Source: Apus apus (Eukaryota; Chordata; Aves; Apodiformes; Apodidae). From it: 64,000 bases of DNA. The stretch is from NCBI RefSeq assembly GCF_020740795.1, contig NC_067284.1, forward strand, positions 96,029,440 through 96,093,439. Direction: 5' to 3'. How positions within the stretch are numbered: the stretch's first letter is position 1; each line of letters opens with the position of its first letter. Shown here one piece after another: positions 12,801-26,800 of this stretch. Below the pieces are notes generated by a model. It was not told where the DNA came from. It saw nothing but the letters and a program-made list of their open reading frames with translations, and did not search any database. Position numbers and translations under genes: made by a program.

Positions 12801-14476
12801 TATGCTCAGACTGAAGGCAGAAACTTTCTTGACAGGAACAGTGAGCAGTGCTCAGCCCCAGCTCCCCGGAAGACTCCCAAGAGCATGCTTCCTGTTTATT
12901 TCTCCTCTGGGACAGCAGGCTCAGCATGCAAGGACTTTAAAGGCCCCTACAGGTCCTCAGCAGCTTGGAGATGTTTTGTCAGGATACAGTTACGGAAACA
13001 CTGGGTTTCTAGTTCTATGCTTTGAAGCATGCAAAAGCTAGAAAGGAGAGAATCAGCAAAAGGCAGCTGCTTAGCCAAACACACAATGGTTAACAAACCA
13101 AAGACAGGGTAGATGATGCTGGAAAGCACATTCCTGTATACAATACCCTCATTGTCCTTGCTCAGCTTGGATCTGGGTATCCTAGGCATCTGGCTCAGCC
13201 TGCTGCATCAAAGTTTTCTGCCATGGGGTAAACAGCTGCTTTTGTTCCTTTAGTACCAGCCTTTCATAGAAGTATCTTAATCAGAAGTTCAGTTTCTGCA
13301 CACACTCCATTCAAATGCACTAGCCAGACACGGCAGGAACTGCTACTGGGCCTCCAGGGCACAGTAATTTGCAATGACTCTCCTTGGCTGCCTTAAAGTT
13401 TAATCATTCCTGCAGATCACATTCCAGTGAGGGGTATCAAACTATAAAATCTTATTACACATTATAATCAGACACTACAGCAACTATTGCAGAAAAAACA
13501 CAACCACAAAAAAAGAAGTTAGATTTATTCATCAAAGCAGACTGCCTCTGAGCCATCACACATTCCATGGAAGGGAAGGAAAGACAAATACTATTCCCCA
13601 TGTCTCCTCTCCTCCAAACACTGCAAGATCTCTCTCTGCAGAGAAAGAAGACACACATGTTCTTAAAAATGTATGTATATACTGGCTAACACTGCTTAAA
13701 TGGCAAGGTCATGTTTATCAGAGCAAGCTAGACATTCAGGAGGCTCCCAACTTTCACTAGGACTCAGACCCTGGTAACATCACCTGCATTCCTCTAAAGA
13801 TGAAGAGCTATTAACTGACCTACTTTTGCCATGAAACCTGAAAATTAATTGCATCTAGGCTTTGGCAAATACAATGCAAGTAGTGACTACGTTCTTCTTT
13901 CTTACCCACACAACACAACCTGCCTGACATCCTAGCAGCTGGATTCCCCTGACATTACAGACGCCAGATGAGTCAAGTAGCAAGTGAATCTCAAGTTTTG
14001 AGAGGCATCCTTCAGCAATGCCACAACACCAGTTGATCCATGTAAATAGGACAGCAAGTAAGTGCTGTTCTTAGCACTTCCATCGCCCTTGCAAGCAGCA
14101 CTTCAGTGCCTGCAACCTCTGCTGCACAGTGGTGCCAACAAATAGAGCTGATAGGACTAAGACAACTAGAAGCACTTAATGTTAAAGGAAGGTAATAGAG
14201 TTTTGAGTACTCGTATACAAATGGTATCTTCCCACTTTCTGGAAGGAGTGTGCACAGCACATTTCTGTCTCCCAAGGACTTCTATCACACTCATTACCAT
14301 AGCATCTGAAAGAGCTGAAAGATAAATACAAGCTCCTTGTAGAATGGAGGTATGTCCTGCAAAATCTCTTCACAGTGGAGAAGGGCAACTCACTTACTGG
14401 TGCATGCTTATGCTTCCAGAAACTTTAGAAAACATTGCTTAATGGAGACTCAAATTATTTCACTAATGTGAAATGC
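3840..14476. other. Intergenic / ZC3H12D 5' region, no gene recognised
   Basis: This is about 10.6 kb between the ZC3H12D coding exon and the PPIL4 poly(A) signal. Non-coding first exons and the promoter of ZC3H12D should lie here, since the minus-strand exon has an acceptor site, but I cannot place them. There is no clear CpG island; the GC content rises slightly near 7140-7260. Open frames of 60-170 codons (for example 12516-13025 plus and 10750-11139 minus) have no recognisable domain. A 17-bp direct repeat sits at 4798 and 4826. Confidence 0.5.
4798..4842. repeat. Short direct repeat, 17 bp twice
   Basis: ACAGGACATCCAGGGTG occurs at 4798-4814 and again at 4826-4842, a 28-base shift. The first copy is followed by TCCTGT, so GGACA/TGTCC can also pair. 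It looks like a small local duplication. Confidence 0.8.
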
Positions 14477-14482
14477 TTTATT
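14477..14482 (-). terminator. PPIL4: PPIL4 poly(A) signal AATAAA
   Basis: TTTATT on the plus strand reads AATAAA on the minus strand, about 165 bases past the PPIL4 stop codon. This predicts a short 3' UTR with cleavage near 14455-14465. Confidence 0.7.
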
Positions 14483-14644
14483 GAAACAACTTTTTTGGAA
14501 TCAGGGCTTACTCCAACAGTCACAGGGCCAAGCTGCCAACAGAAGGCACCTGCTGTTATCCAGTAAGTGCACATCCATTTAAGAGAACGTTGGAAATGCA
14601 AGAAGAAAACATATTTTAGTTCCACCATCTCTTTTCTTCAGCCT

Positions 14645-14869
14645 TCATCTGTACTTGGACCTCTCTTTGTCTTTTGATTTCTTAGGACTTCTGCTTCTGT
14701 CTGCTTTTTTATCCCAGTCTCTTGTTCGGAAGTCCTCTCTGTGCTTGTCTCTGTGCCTGCTGGAAGTGTAGTCTCTCTCTTGAGATCGGCTGCGACTCCC
14801 GTGCCCGTCTTTCTTCTCGCCCTTCAGCTTCTCTCTATGGCGTTCTCCCTCGTGCTGCCGATCAGAATC
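14645..14869 (-). CDS. PPIL4: PPIL4 last coding exon 13 (RS tail)
   Basis: Acceptor CTCTGGCAG precedes 14869; the exon has 74 codons and a TGA at 14647-14645. It starts [20 protein letters not shown], includes SRSRSQERD, and ends [18 protein letters not shown], nearly identical to the human C-terminus. Confidence 0.95.
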   Translation of the reverse strand, partial: DSDRQHEGERHREKLKGEKKDGHGSRSRSQERDYTSSRHRDKHREDFRTRDWDKKADRSRSPKKSKDKERSKYR

Positions 14870-17800
14870 CTGCCAGAGGAATTGCACAGACAGGCAGTTA
14901 CAGACAAGAGGGGAAAAGAGGAGACAAGTAGAAAAGAGTCAAGCATGCTTGGTTCCTTAGCTAGGGCTGGTACTACCTGAAATAGATTCACATCCATGAT
15001 GTGAATGATCTGAAGAGATAACACATAAAAACCTCCCACTGTAACTATAACAAGAAAATGAATCTACAGCTTTGGTCAACATTTACAGAAAAAAGCATGG
15101 CTGTGAGGCATGCTGCTGCTTGTATCTCCTGAGGAGCTTTAGCAAAAAGTGCTTGTATCAGGGATTCAACTCAGATGGATATTATCAAACTCTTCTATTG
15201 CATAACACAAGCTTCTAGGCTAGATTTGGATTTTGACTTCCTATCTAAGCAACTGAAGTATTTTGTCACAGGTTTTGTTTGGCTCAAGTCCCACAGGTGT
15301 TCCAGTGCTATGAAGATGCAGAACACATTCTAATACCCGCCTGTAGCAATCCTTAATGGCCTAAGGTTCAGGCTTCAGAAAAATTAATTACACTGTTACA
15401 AAGACCAAAACTACACCCAACACACATGCATGTGAACGACTTCACTTCCTTGAAGCTGGGAGTCCACAAGAAAAAGCCATATGGAGAATCCAATCCTCTT
15501 ACATGTGCAGTCAAACAGTAACAAGGTAATAAAAAACAGTTGTACTTTGCAGACTGATGTGTACAACCCATTGAGAAACATATGAGGATACACTCACACA
15601 GACATAGGAAACTCTAAGGGGTGATTTTAAATGGGCTAAAAAAGACAGACCACCAGTAGGTACTACAAGTCATAATGGTGTTTCAGCACACCCACAGAAC
15701 TCCTAAGAGACAAAAATCCTTAAAGTTCAGGTGGCAAAAAATGAGGAAATTTTTCATTTCCCTGGCTTTCTGCATATCATCACTGAGGATGTTGACCAAG
15801 TGGCTCAGCACTCAGAACAAATTTGCTCTGGAGAGAAATGAGGTTTATGTAGCAAAGGGGGAGTTGCAGTCAGTAGCACACCTGCTTCACTTGTTGCACT
15901 AGGCAAACAGTATGAAACCACTGATACAATTCATTAGTAGGAAGGAAAGATGGCTTAATTACTAAGATTGCAGAATGTCACACTAACAAGACCATGGCAC
16001 AGCACATGCTAGAACAACTATGTGGAGACACCAACACCCATACAGGCCACAGCATCATAGCAATTTTGAAAGTAAAAAGAAAAAGATCATGTAGAAAGTT
16101 GCAACTTCATTTCTTAATACACAACACTAAGTTTGGACATATGAACTCCTAGCATTTTCAAGCACTGCTAAAAAATATTCTGATCTGATATACAGTGAAA
16201 AAAAAAATACAAGAACTTCAGAATCTTGTAGAAAGATACATATGTAAGTTCCCACTAAAACTGTGGTTGGCACTTTTGCTTTGAAGGTACCATCATTGAA
16301 AGTTTAGAATCACTATAAGCTCTAGCAGATAGATACCACTTTATGGGTTTTTAATAACATCACTATTAAATACAGATCATTATGAACCATGAAAATGTCT
16401 GCATTAAACTACACAGTATTTCTTAATTTCAGATATGATTTTCATTTTTCTAAAAACATACTCATTACATTAGCATTCACAATTGTATTCCTAAAATCTA
16501 TACTGCATGTACAAAAAAGAAAACTTCACTTAAAATAGTGAAAAAAAACCTACTTAAAGCTTTTATTCAGAAAGGAGTGATCAGGATGGTTCCCAGAGAA
16601 ACACCACCTTTAAAATTATGTAGATAATACTGAAATACTAAAGTTAAAATAAGCAACATAAACCCCCTAGACCAACACACAGCCATAATCACAGATTTGA
16701 TCTTTCTGCTACTGATGGGTACACAGTAATCTTGCTGGAGGCCAAACACTTACTTCACATCTATGCTTTCAAAGTATCTTTCAGTACAGACTTTAAAACC
16801 TGAATCCATCAAAAAGGAGTGGTCATTCCAGCTATTTAGAAGAGGTTTGTCCCTTCATCTTCAGAATGATGCAGGGCTATATTACTCTTGTATCCAAAAG
16901 CCCCAGTCTCCATCTGTTTGAACATGAAGACAAGTTTCAAGTCCCCCTGTGGCAGGGCCTGAGTAAACATCAGAAGATGGACAGACTGGTGGTGGAATAT
17001 AGAGGAACAAGACAAATATATTGGCCATAAACACAGATGGGGGGCTTGGTGCACTGCTGCCTTCTAGCTGGTTTGTTGCTGAAGTCACCTCCCAGCACAA
17101 GGAGAAACGAAAAAAGCAGAACACCACTCAGTTGAAAAATCTACCAAGCCAACACTAGGACAGGCTACTGGCCAAGTCAAGGCAGGGAACAGGTTAGTGA
17201 AGACAATTAGCCTATGTTGAAAGCCATGGAAAGGGGCAACTTGTTGAAAGGATAAAAAAAGTCTTAGGAGCATAGAGCCAGCTAAGCACAATAACCTTCA
17301 CAAAAGCATTTAGGGTAGAGGTGTCCAGGGCAAGCCTGAAAGTGCCACAAGAAGTTAATCACAGGAGCTAATACGATCACATCGTGAAGAAAAAAATGTA
17401 GTAATTTGAATTAATAGAATTAATTGCATCTTAGTTGCCCAAAAAAAACCCAATTACGTTTCCCCTTAAATAAGACTTTACCTTTTTTAAGCCTTTGGCA
17501 CAGAAAAAGAGCCAACGTTTTAAACACTTAAAATTATTAAAAATAACAGTGTTTTGAAATAAAATCTTCTATGCCCTATCCAAGTCAGAAACATGCTGTT
17601 CTCCCATTGCAAGAGGAAGAAAAAGATTCCTACTTAAAACAGGCTCTCTCACACTGCTGAACTCCTGATTTCTCCATCCACGATCACAGGCTCTTATCAG
17701 CCAATGAGTAAGTGATGATCACCCCAATTCTTAATCCAGCACTGTGCTAATGAACATACACAAGGAAGGAATTATGAAAAGAGGGAAAGACACTTCTCTA

Positions 17801-20800
17801 GAAGTTCACAGCTGGCTTTGCCAAAAGTGGCAACTTGCCAAACTGCATTTGCAGGTAAATCAGCTAGAAATACCATGACCACAGAATTTTAACAAATACA
17901 CCACATCCAAGTATATTTTAAGCACACTAGTCAAAAATTAAAATGAGCAAAAAAATAGAGACAGCTTTTTCAGGAGGGATATTTTGATCAAAACTGACCC
18001 TGAATATAAAGAGAACAGTGCCCAATAAGCAGTAAGAGCAGGAAACGAAAACCAGAAAAATCAGTCTCTGCAAAAATCACACACTACAAAAACCTGAAAA
18101 TCAGGAAGGCCCTACGTCTCACAAAAATTCATTGGACAGGCTATACTACTCCACTGAACCAGTTACCTTGACTAAATAAATAAAATCCAAGGAACCAAGA
18201 AATACAGTGAAAACTGGAAAAGGATCAAAGTCATAACATAGATCTCAAGCAGAAGGACGACATGTATTAAAAAAACCCCTCTACTAAGTCCTATTCACAA
18301 AACTACATGCAGCCTCCTGCTCCAGACCCACATCCTGTTACCTACTAAGAGCAAGCCACAGCACCCTACCTCTTCTACCCTTTGGAATAAGTCAATCAGC
18401 ACAAGATTCAAAAATAAAACATCAACACAGAGGCTGAAGATTCAGGAAATGGGTGTCAGACTAAGAAAAAGTTGAGTCAAAATACACTAAAGAAAAAAAA
18501 AACACAACAGCAAGAGAACAGAAAAACAACTCAACATCATGGAAACTATTCAGAAAACAAAACCTCTTCAGTCATAGCTGGAGTTGGTAGCACAAACTGC
18601 AGTTTCTGTTGCCAGAATTGTAAGACTGTTCTCTGTTAATTAAAATCTCTGCCACAGTAGGGGCTCAGGGTGGAAGTGTGTGTATGAAGCACGGCTATTG
18701 TGGTCTTTGGCCAATTAGTTGTGGAAGTTCTTACCTCAAATACATTCTAATATTTCCAAAATAGGGTTAAGGGAAAATGCTTTGTTTACCTATATTAAAA
18801 ATGCTACCATTCATAAAAAAGTTTCCATACTGTTATGCTTTGTGCTCATCTTGGTATTCACACTGAACATACTCTGCTTTCAGAATGTCTCCTTCCACTA
18901 TTCTTGTATGAGTTCCCCAGATTATGCTTAAATTATAACTCTTAAAAAAAATAATTTCATTTTGTATATGCTAAACAGGATTTTTCAGCTAAGCTCATGC
19001 TGATTTCTTCTGGAAAGGGCCACACTCAAGACATGTACTTTGTGCTATGAAATCCTTTGCTAATGTGTCTCAGAGTCCACTTGTAACAACTGTAACACAC
19101 AGAGGTGAACAGCCTACTGCTGCCAGTATTTGTTTTACCACCTACAGGGCTAGGGATATCTGTATGATTTTAAAATGTTTTCTGCTAATATTGCATGACC
19201 AGCCAGTTCCACAGGTGTACTTTCTGAACCATCAAGAACAAAGACTACTTCCAGAACTGTTTCAAGAATGTTCAAGTGACAATGTCAATCAGCCAGAAAG
19301 ACAGGAGGAAGACTAAACAAACGTTACGTCAGACCTCTTGTATGTATATGCTCCAATCAAGAATTAAATTATCTGAACAAGTCCCTCCTCTCCACCCAAA
19401 GGCTCCCAACAGAACTAGCACACAAGTGGCAAAAAGACTAAAATGAGCCCTAGGGCATACTGGTGGCACTGAAAAAACTTAATTGCTAACGTTAATGAGA
19501 AAAGCTATTTTTAGCATCACAGCAAGAAGTGATGCAATGGAACAACAGAATCATGCAAGCTCTTGTGTACACAGAACTCCAAAGCAGTACTCAAAACTCA
19601 CCCTGGGACAATGGTTTTATTTACTGAGGCTCGAACCTTATCACTTTCTGCAAAATTGCTAGAAGACAGCTTTGTTCTAACTCATAAAGCTTGCATTGTT
19701 AAAATATTGCACTTTGGGGTCTGGGTTTTTTTTTCAGTTCAGTTCCCCCTAATGATCACACTTCAGTGCTGGTTAACCCTCCACTTTATCACTGCAGACA
19801 TTGTTTTCAAGAAATGCCAACATCTTGACTATCCCAAATTCACAGATACATGAGACTGCTGTCTTGACAGGCTGCTGTAGAACTAATGAGTGACAGAACC
19901 ACTGTCTTCTCATGATGTCCTCCACTGTCCGAGTCTTACCGCACCACATGCTTGCACAAGACAGATGAAAGAAAACAAGCATATAGATTTTACAAAAATG
20001 CTTCTAAAACAATTAAGAAAAAAGAAGAGAGACAATACAAAGAGATTGTTCCTGATTCCATATGGGAAAAAGTCAACACATGCTGGTCTGGCAAGCAAAC
20101 GAGAAATAGTTTACATTCATGAAATATGATTAACTATTAGTTGATGACTGGGAATATATGAACAACAGGTTCAAAGTGCTAAAGATCTCCTACTTTATGA
20201 GACGCTACATTGCCTCTCCAGGATGTTTTGGCAAAAAGCCATTCAGACATGCCAAGCTTCAAAAGTCCAGGCAGATCTGGAAAGTCTCTGTCATAATCAG
20301 ATATTAACATCAGCCCTCTGTACATTTACCACTGCTGTATTTTACGGGTGTTGCTTTGTCCTCAGCTCAATATCTGACTTTTTTTTTTCTTGGCTTTTTT
20401 TATTAGAATAACAATAAATGGGTATAAAGCTAATGCATGAAGAGGTTAGTACCTTAGATTTTTTGGTCCTCTTGTCATCCTCTTCATCTTCAGAGTGGTG
20501 GTGCTTTTTCTTCTTTTGTTTTTTAGTCAAGTGTGACTGACTAGTTTGAGACTCTTCTATATCCTCATCCAGCAGGAGGTCATACTTGGCACTGATGGTG
20601 TTGATTAAGGACAGATCTGTTACTTCACATCAATAAATAGCAGAACATAAAACCTCACAAAGCAAACAAACCACCGTTTATCAGACCAGAGTTTACCAAG
20701 ACTTACTATGTATTTCAGTCAGAACAAAATCACCTGTGCTAAAATGACTGAATTCTGTCCTGCCACACAGTACAGCCAGGTCCCAGATCTTTCTTTATTA

Positions 20801-23800
20801 CCAATGGATATATGAACAAGCTATGGTCTTCTCTTCCCTCATGCTCACCAGAAGCAAAGTAGAATTGCAGAGCATAATTTAGTTACTACCATGATCTTGT
20901 TTTGGATGTAGTAGGTCCCTTGTGAAACTACTTAAAGCACTGTTAAGCCACATGTCATTCCAGGGCTCTGGACTGGGAACTTTTAACTGCACAAAACATG
21001 CAAGTGAAACAGCACATTCTGATTTGACTAAATTCATTAAAGTCATCAACTGAAAAGCACAAAATGCTTAATTCTGTCTCAAACACCAAATGTTTATATC
21101 AAGCAGCAGCAAAACACCCATTTGGCAAGCTTTAAGAATAAGAAGTTTTTTCCAGGCTGTTTTCATAAACTGTACTTAGTGCAAAAAATATGTTTTACCA
21201 GAAAAGGATACTCCTGCTTTGGTTTTACCTTCTCTTTCAGAGTAAGTTTTGAAGGTTTGCCACGTTCCTTTTCATATTCTTTGAAATCGTCCTTGGTATA
21301 ACGCCCCCCTGTGCACAGAAAAGCAGATTCTATTTACTCCAACTGAAAAAAACCAACAAGATCCACACCTATCACTGTGTTCTGCTTATAAATTTAAGGG
21401 CTCTTCATAACCATACAGAGATTCATAGCAGGATACAGATCCAGAATCAACATTGACTTGTGAGCAGAAAAGAGGAGGACAAGGTGTGACTTTCTATCCT
21501 TCCCTTGCTTGCAGATGCTATTAAACACCATAGGGCTTTCCCCTCACTCATGTCCAGTGGAGACAATACATGAACAGGATCACAAAGCAGGATTTAGCAA
21601 TTAGTCCTACCTTGATTACAGGTCCTATGCCACACTGCTTAAAACTCTGTTATCATTAAAGCCTACAGACTGTTCTCATTATAGAATGATTTTTTTGCTC
21701 TGGGCTGCACAAAGTGAAACCTCTGAGACAGATACATCTTAGGAATTCAGGTGGAAAACTAAAAAAAAAACAGTCATGTCTTGAGTTAAGAGAGGGACAT
21801 GACCAATACCATTTTCCATCTGTTCACTCAGAAGTACCAGCTCAGAGATTAACAAACTGTTCTACAGCAACGTGCTGCCATCTGGCGGTCATACTTAGAA
21901 CTGCAATATTAACTGACTAGGTCAGAAACGGCTGCAGAAGGTGGAAGGACAATATCTCCTCTTCGTCTTCTTTTGGGCTACCATGTAGGCACAACAAGAT
22001 GACAATGTAGTTAGCTTTCCAGTATTTAGGACAATTTAGACCTAAGTTATCCAGATAAAGAAAAGTTTTCCTAGTCAGTGAGTTCAGGATGCACTGCAGA
22101 GCATGGTATAGATTACAAAATCATCTCAGCTCTGTGCAGAGTGAATTCTAGTACTTCAGTGTCCATTACTAGTCTCCAGCCTGGAGAAAACGTATGCAAA
22201 CAATGGAGGGCTGGCTGCATTTCTAGGCCAAGACACACAAGAACATCACCACTGCAATGCACAGTCACCTCTCCAAGTCCAGTATTTATTTTCCTCACAT
22301 ACCCAACAACCAAATAAACACTGTTATCTACACCTCATCCTCCATCTTTTTCCTCCCACAACATCCTCAAACATCTGAAATGGGGTTTTATAAGATGCAG
22401 TCTGCTATACAATATGCTTGACCTGCAGGAGGTGAAGAATGGAAATCCCTGGCCTGAATACTAATGTTTTCTTGTGTACACCCAACTGTCTTACAGTCAA
22501 TAAAGAAACAAAACTAGAAAGTAACAACGTACTGCCACATTAGTTTGCTAATAAGTGATATAAAAACCCCTTAACTTCCAAGCTTAAGAGAAAAAAAAAA
22601 ATTATTTACTGCCAAAAATACACCTGATAAAAAGACAATGCTTGGCAATATTACGTTAATAGAACAAGAGAAAACCTTTCCACCCTTTCTTAGGGAAAGT
22701 GAAGAGACAGCAACTGTGTTGCTCTATTTACCAGAATACCAGGAAAAAATATATTCCTGAAGATTAGATTATTTAAGCTCAGAATAACTGGTTCTCTTTA
22801 TATAATATATACAGTTTAGAAGCCATGGCTTATTAAGTTATGAGGGTCAAAGTATAACAAGTGTACCTACCTTTTCCCTTCCATTTAATTTTTGCAACAG
22901 ACTGGCTAAAATCCACATGTATCCGTCTGTCATCTATCAGCACATTGTCCATTTTGAAGTAGGCTTTCTCACAGTCTTCCTCCTGATAGTAATGTTTCCA
23001 GAAAATTTTGAGTCATGATTATTTAATAGGAATAGTCTGAAGAGCTCAAACACACACTCGACTACTTAATGGCATACTTTTTTTTCCTAAAACTGCCTGA
23101 AGCACAGCAGTCCTTGCATTGTGCTGTATCAAAAGAAGTAGTTTTGCTTTGCCCAAAGATAAGCATTTCAAATTCCATTTCTTCAGTTCATTTCACTACT
23201 TCAAAAACTTGCCAATCCAGCTACATGTTTGGCACGTAATGCATTCAGGAAGAGAAGGAAAAGAAAGGACAACTAATAAAAGCTCCATTTTAAGTATACA
23301 AGTAGGCTAAAGAAAAGTGAGAACAGTTTTCCAGCTTTCCTCATAGAGACATTTGCAGATACGAACAAGAAGCTATGGACCATCAAGAGAACTTTTACTA
23401 TCAACCTCACTGTGACAGCAGCATGTTGACAAGACAAGCATCATTTACAGGGCAAGCATAGGACCCCACTATACATAATCAATCTACTTTCTTTTGTACA
23501 CCTTCCTCTCTTTATGCAGTTGACTTCTTTTTCTGGTAGCATTCTCTTCTCTAACTCTTTAAAGTTCTAATGTGCCCTGGGGAAAAAAAAAAAAGGTACC
23601 TGCTCCTCTCTCACTGGTTTCAAGGCAACCTAAGAAGAACATATTTGTATTGCTTGGTTGAATAAAGACTCAAATGTTTGCCTCATCTACAACTTGCATC
23701 TTCTATAACTAAGAGAAAATATTGGCTACCCCATACTTGAAGATTTCATTGCTTTTCCTTAGAGGAAGTATACTGAACATGAACTTTTATAAGCAGAATA

Positions 23801-26800
23801 TACATACAGTATACCTAAAACATGTACCTTTTCAAACTCAATGAAAGCATAACAAAGAGATTCACCAGTCTTCCAGTCCCGAATCACTTCACAGCTGAAA
23901 AATTTATATGAAAATAAAATGTCAATGGTCTTGGAGCAAAAAAAACCAGAATAGTCAAGCACTGCTTAAAAGGAAGAGTAACAGTTACAAAATAAAAAAT
24001 TAAAACAACAATAAAACCTTGAAGGTATTAAAACACCTGATTCTGAGACAGCTACTGATGTCAGGGTGTCTGCACAGAAAAAAATGCATGTGACATTACT
24101 TGAGTAATTTTTACATTTTTTTACATTTAACTCACAAGTGGTTAACAGGAAGTGTAGAACTAGGGATGAATTTCTGATCAATGAAACAAAATCTGTTCTC
24201 CAACATTATTATTTGATACTGATTTTTTGCATTTCATTAATGCACGACAAAAAAATTCACATTCTGTTTTCTCTGTCATTTTAAAGGAAGTTTAAACATA
24301 CATCAAGTAACAAACTTCCTCTTCTTAGCAAGCAACTCTTTAGTAACCATTTTCTTATCAAGCAGTTCACTGGGCAAAAATAAGAAGCCTGAAGTATTGG
24401 ATCAGTAGATGGAAATTGGGAAGAGTACAGTACTGCATCAGTATTACCAAATGGTTGTATTTGACATAAGAATTCTGGCTACAGGATCTTGAAGGAGGTC
24501 AGGCAGGCAACAAAGGCAGGAAATGCAGTATTAAGGTGACATTTCATAATGTGAGACCTCCTCCCCTATATGTACTGAGGAAGTGACAAATCAGGATTAG
24601 CATAAACTATCCAAAAGATTATCAAGACCAAACAAAAACAAACACAAAAAGCAAAACAAAACCAAACCAAACAAAAACAAACAAACAAAACACACACACA
24701 AAGACAAGGCTATTCAGGGAGGAGTTCTTCCCAGCAGAGAGGGACCTGGCGGTGTTATTAACAGCCGGCTCAACATGAGCCAACAGTGTGCCCAGGTGGC
24801 CAAGAAGGTCAAAGGCATCCTGGCCTGCACCAGGAATAGTGTGACCAGCAGGACCAGGGAGGTGATCTTACCCCTGTACTTGGCCTTGGTGAGGCTGCAC
24901 CTCAAGCCCTGTGTGCAGTTTTGGGCACCACAGTATAGGAAGGACATTGAGGTGCTGGAGAAGGTACAGAGAAGGGCAACTGGGCTGAATAGGGGTCTGG
25001 AGAACAGGTCTTGTGAGGAGAGGTTGAGGGAGCTGGGGCTGCTCAGCCTGGAGAAGACGAGGCTGAGGGGAGACCTCATTGCCCTCTACAACTACCTGAA
25101 AGAAGGTTGTAGTGAGGCAGGTGTTGGCCTCTTCTCCCTAGTGACCAGTGATAGGGTAAGAAATGGGGTCGAGTTGTACCAGGGGAGGTTCAGGCTGATA
25201 TTAGGAAAAATTTATCCAGAGGAAGAGTGGTGAGGCATTGGAACAGGCTGCCCAGGGAGGTGGTAGAGGCACCATCCCTGGAGGCATTAAAAAAGGGTGT
25301 TTCATAAGATGGTTTACTGGTTAGGGGTTGTAGGATGGACAGTTGGACTTGATGATCTTGAAGGTCTTTTCCAACCTTGTCGATTGTATATTTCTATGAC
25401 AGTCTTGTGCCAGAACACTCCTTTATGGATTATTCAGAGAACCTGTCTGAAAGCAGAAGGACTGCGAAAGAGGTATCGAACAAACTGATAAGATTAAAAA
25501 AAAGGTGCATCCAGAAATCATGCTGGAGTTTTAGAAGTGGCAAACACAATGCCAATTTCACTTACATACTCAGTCTAGTGAATGATATGGCAGTCTGCAG
25601 ACCTGTAAGCCAGTACTGCACAAACTGACAGAAAATTAATGCAGAAGAGTTGGTGTGCATCTGAATAAACAGGACCTACTCAGGACCATCTGAATAAACA
25701 TAAGCTTATGTGTGATAATGATCTATTTGATGCAGTCTTTTGAAATCTCACTGGAAATGCTAATAAACTCCTGCACCAAAGGCTTTTTAGGCAAACCAAG
25801 CAGCAATGGTAGATGAAACATCTTTGCATTGATAAACATGTGAAACACCAGGTAAGAGTAAACAGTCACTTCCCACTGAGAATACAAAGAGGACAGCAGT
25901 GGAGTTTGCCTATGATTCTAAAATTATGAAAGGTGGCAAAAATAAACTATGAGAAAAACTGCAGAAAATTCTTAAGAGAACAACTGTACAACAAGACAGT
26001 GAATGACATTCAACAAAGACAAATGCAACAAGATGGGCATGGAGGGGGGAATCCTGATTGTGCATTGTAAAGCAAAAAAACCCACAAAACTCTAGCATTA
26101 AATAGAAAAGGTTGAGAGCAAATCAGAGAATATCGCTGTGCCAACTGTAAATCTGTAATTTCTTTCACACTGTGTGCAGTTCTGAGATGAAAACAAAATA
26201 ACAGAAAAAGGTTCAGAATAGCGAAGCAAGGTAAGGAAAATTTCTCTACAAAGCGTGAGTATGTAGGCTAGTACTCTTAGCAATAAAAATATAACTTTGG
26301 GGTACAGAATGGAGAGATGCAGGAAAGTAAGTTTCACTGCCCATCATGTCTTTTGATACCAGTACTAGTAGAAATCAACTGAAACTAGGAGCCAAATTCA
26401 AAAATGAAAAAGGCAGTAGGGCATGAGGAACACTTCAACAAGGAGTGTACTGGATGGCAGAACTGTTTGTCACTTTATCTCAAAAAGATACATACTCCCA
26501 TAGAAGACAAAAACTAAGAGAGTGTACCTAGCTTATGTAGCATCTGAGATAAAACTGCTGAAAGGAGGGAGAGGACAGAGGGCTGGGGAGATTATCACAT
26601 GCTCTCCTTGTTTCTACACTTCTGTAGGCTTTCACTTAAAAAACAGTGCTAGGACAGCATACTCAGCTAGCTAGATCTGACTGTTGTGGTCTCTATCCAA
26701 AAACATGCAGGCACAGGATAAATGTCCAGAGACACCAGAATACTACTAAACAGCTCAATCTAAATAGACTGGCAGTAATCAAGTTCAGTTTCAACAAAGA

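Noticed and set aside
12516-13025. 169-codon plus-strand frame
   Set aside because: Low-information composition, no domain, no splice sites or promoter in keeping, and other frames overlap. Probably chance.
24775-25233. 152-codon plus-strand frame as a host gene
   Set aside because: It is the C-terminal remnant of CR1 ORF2, truncated at the 5' end.
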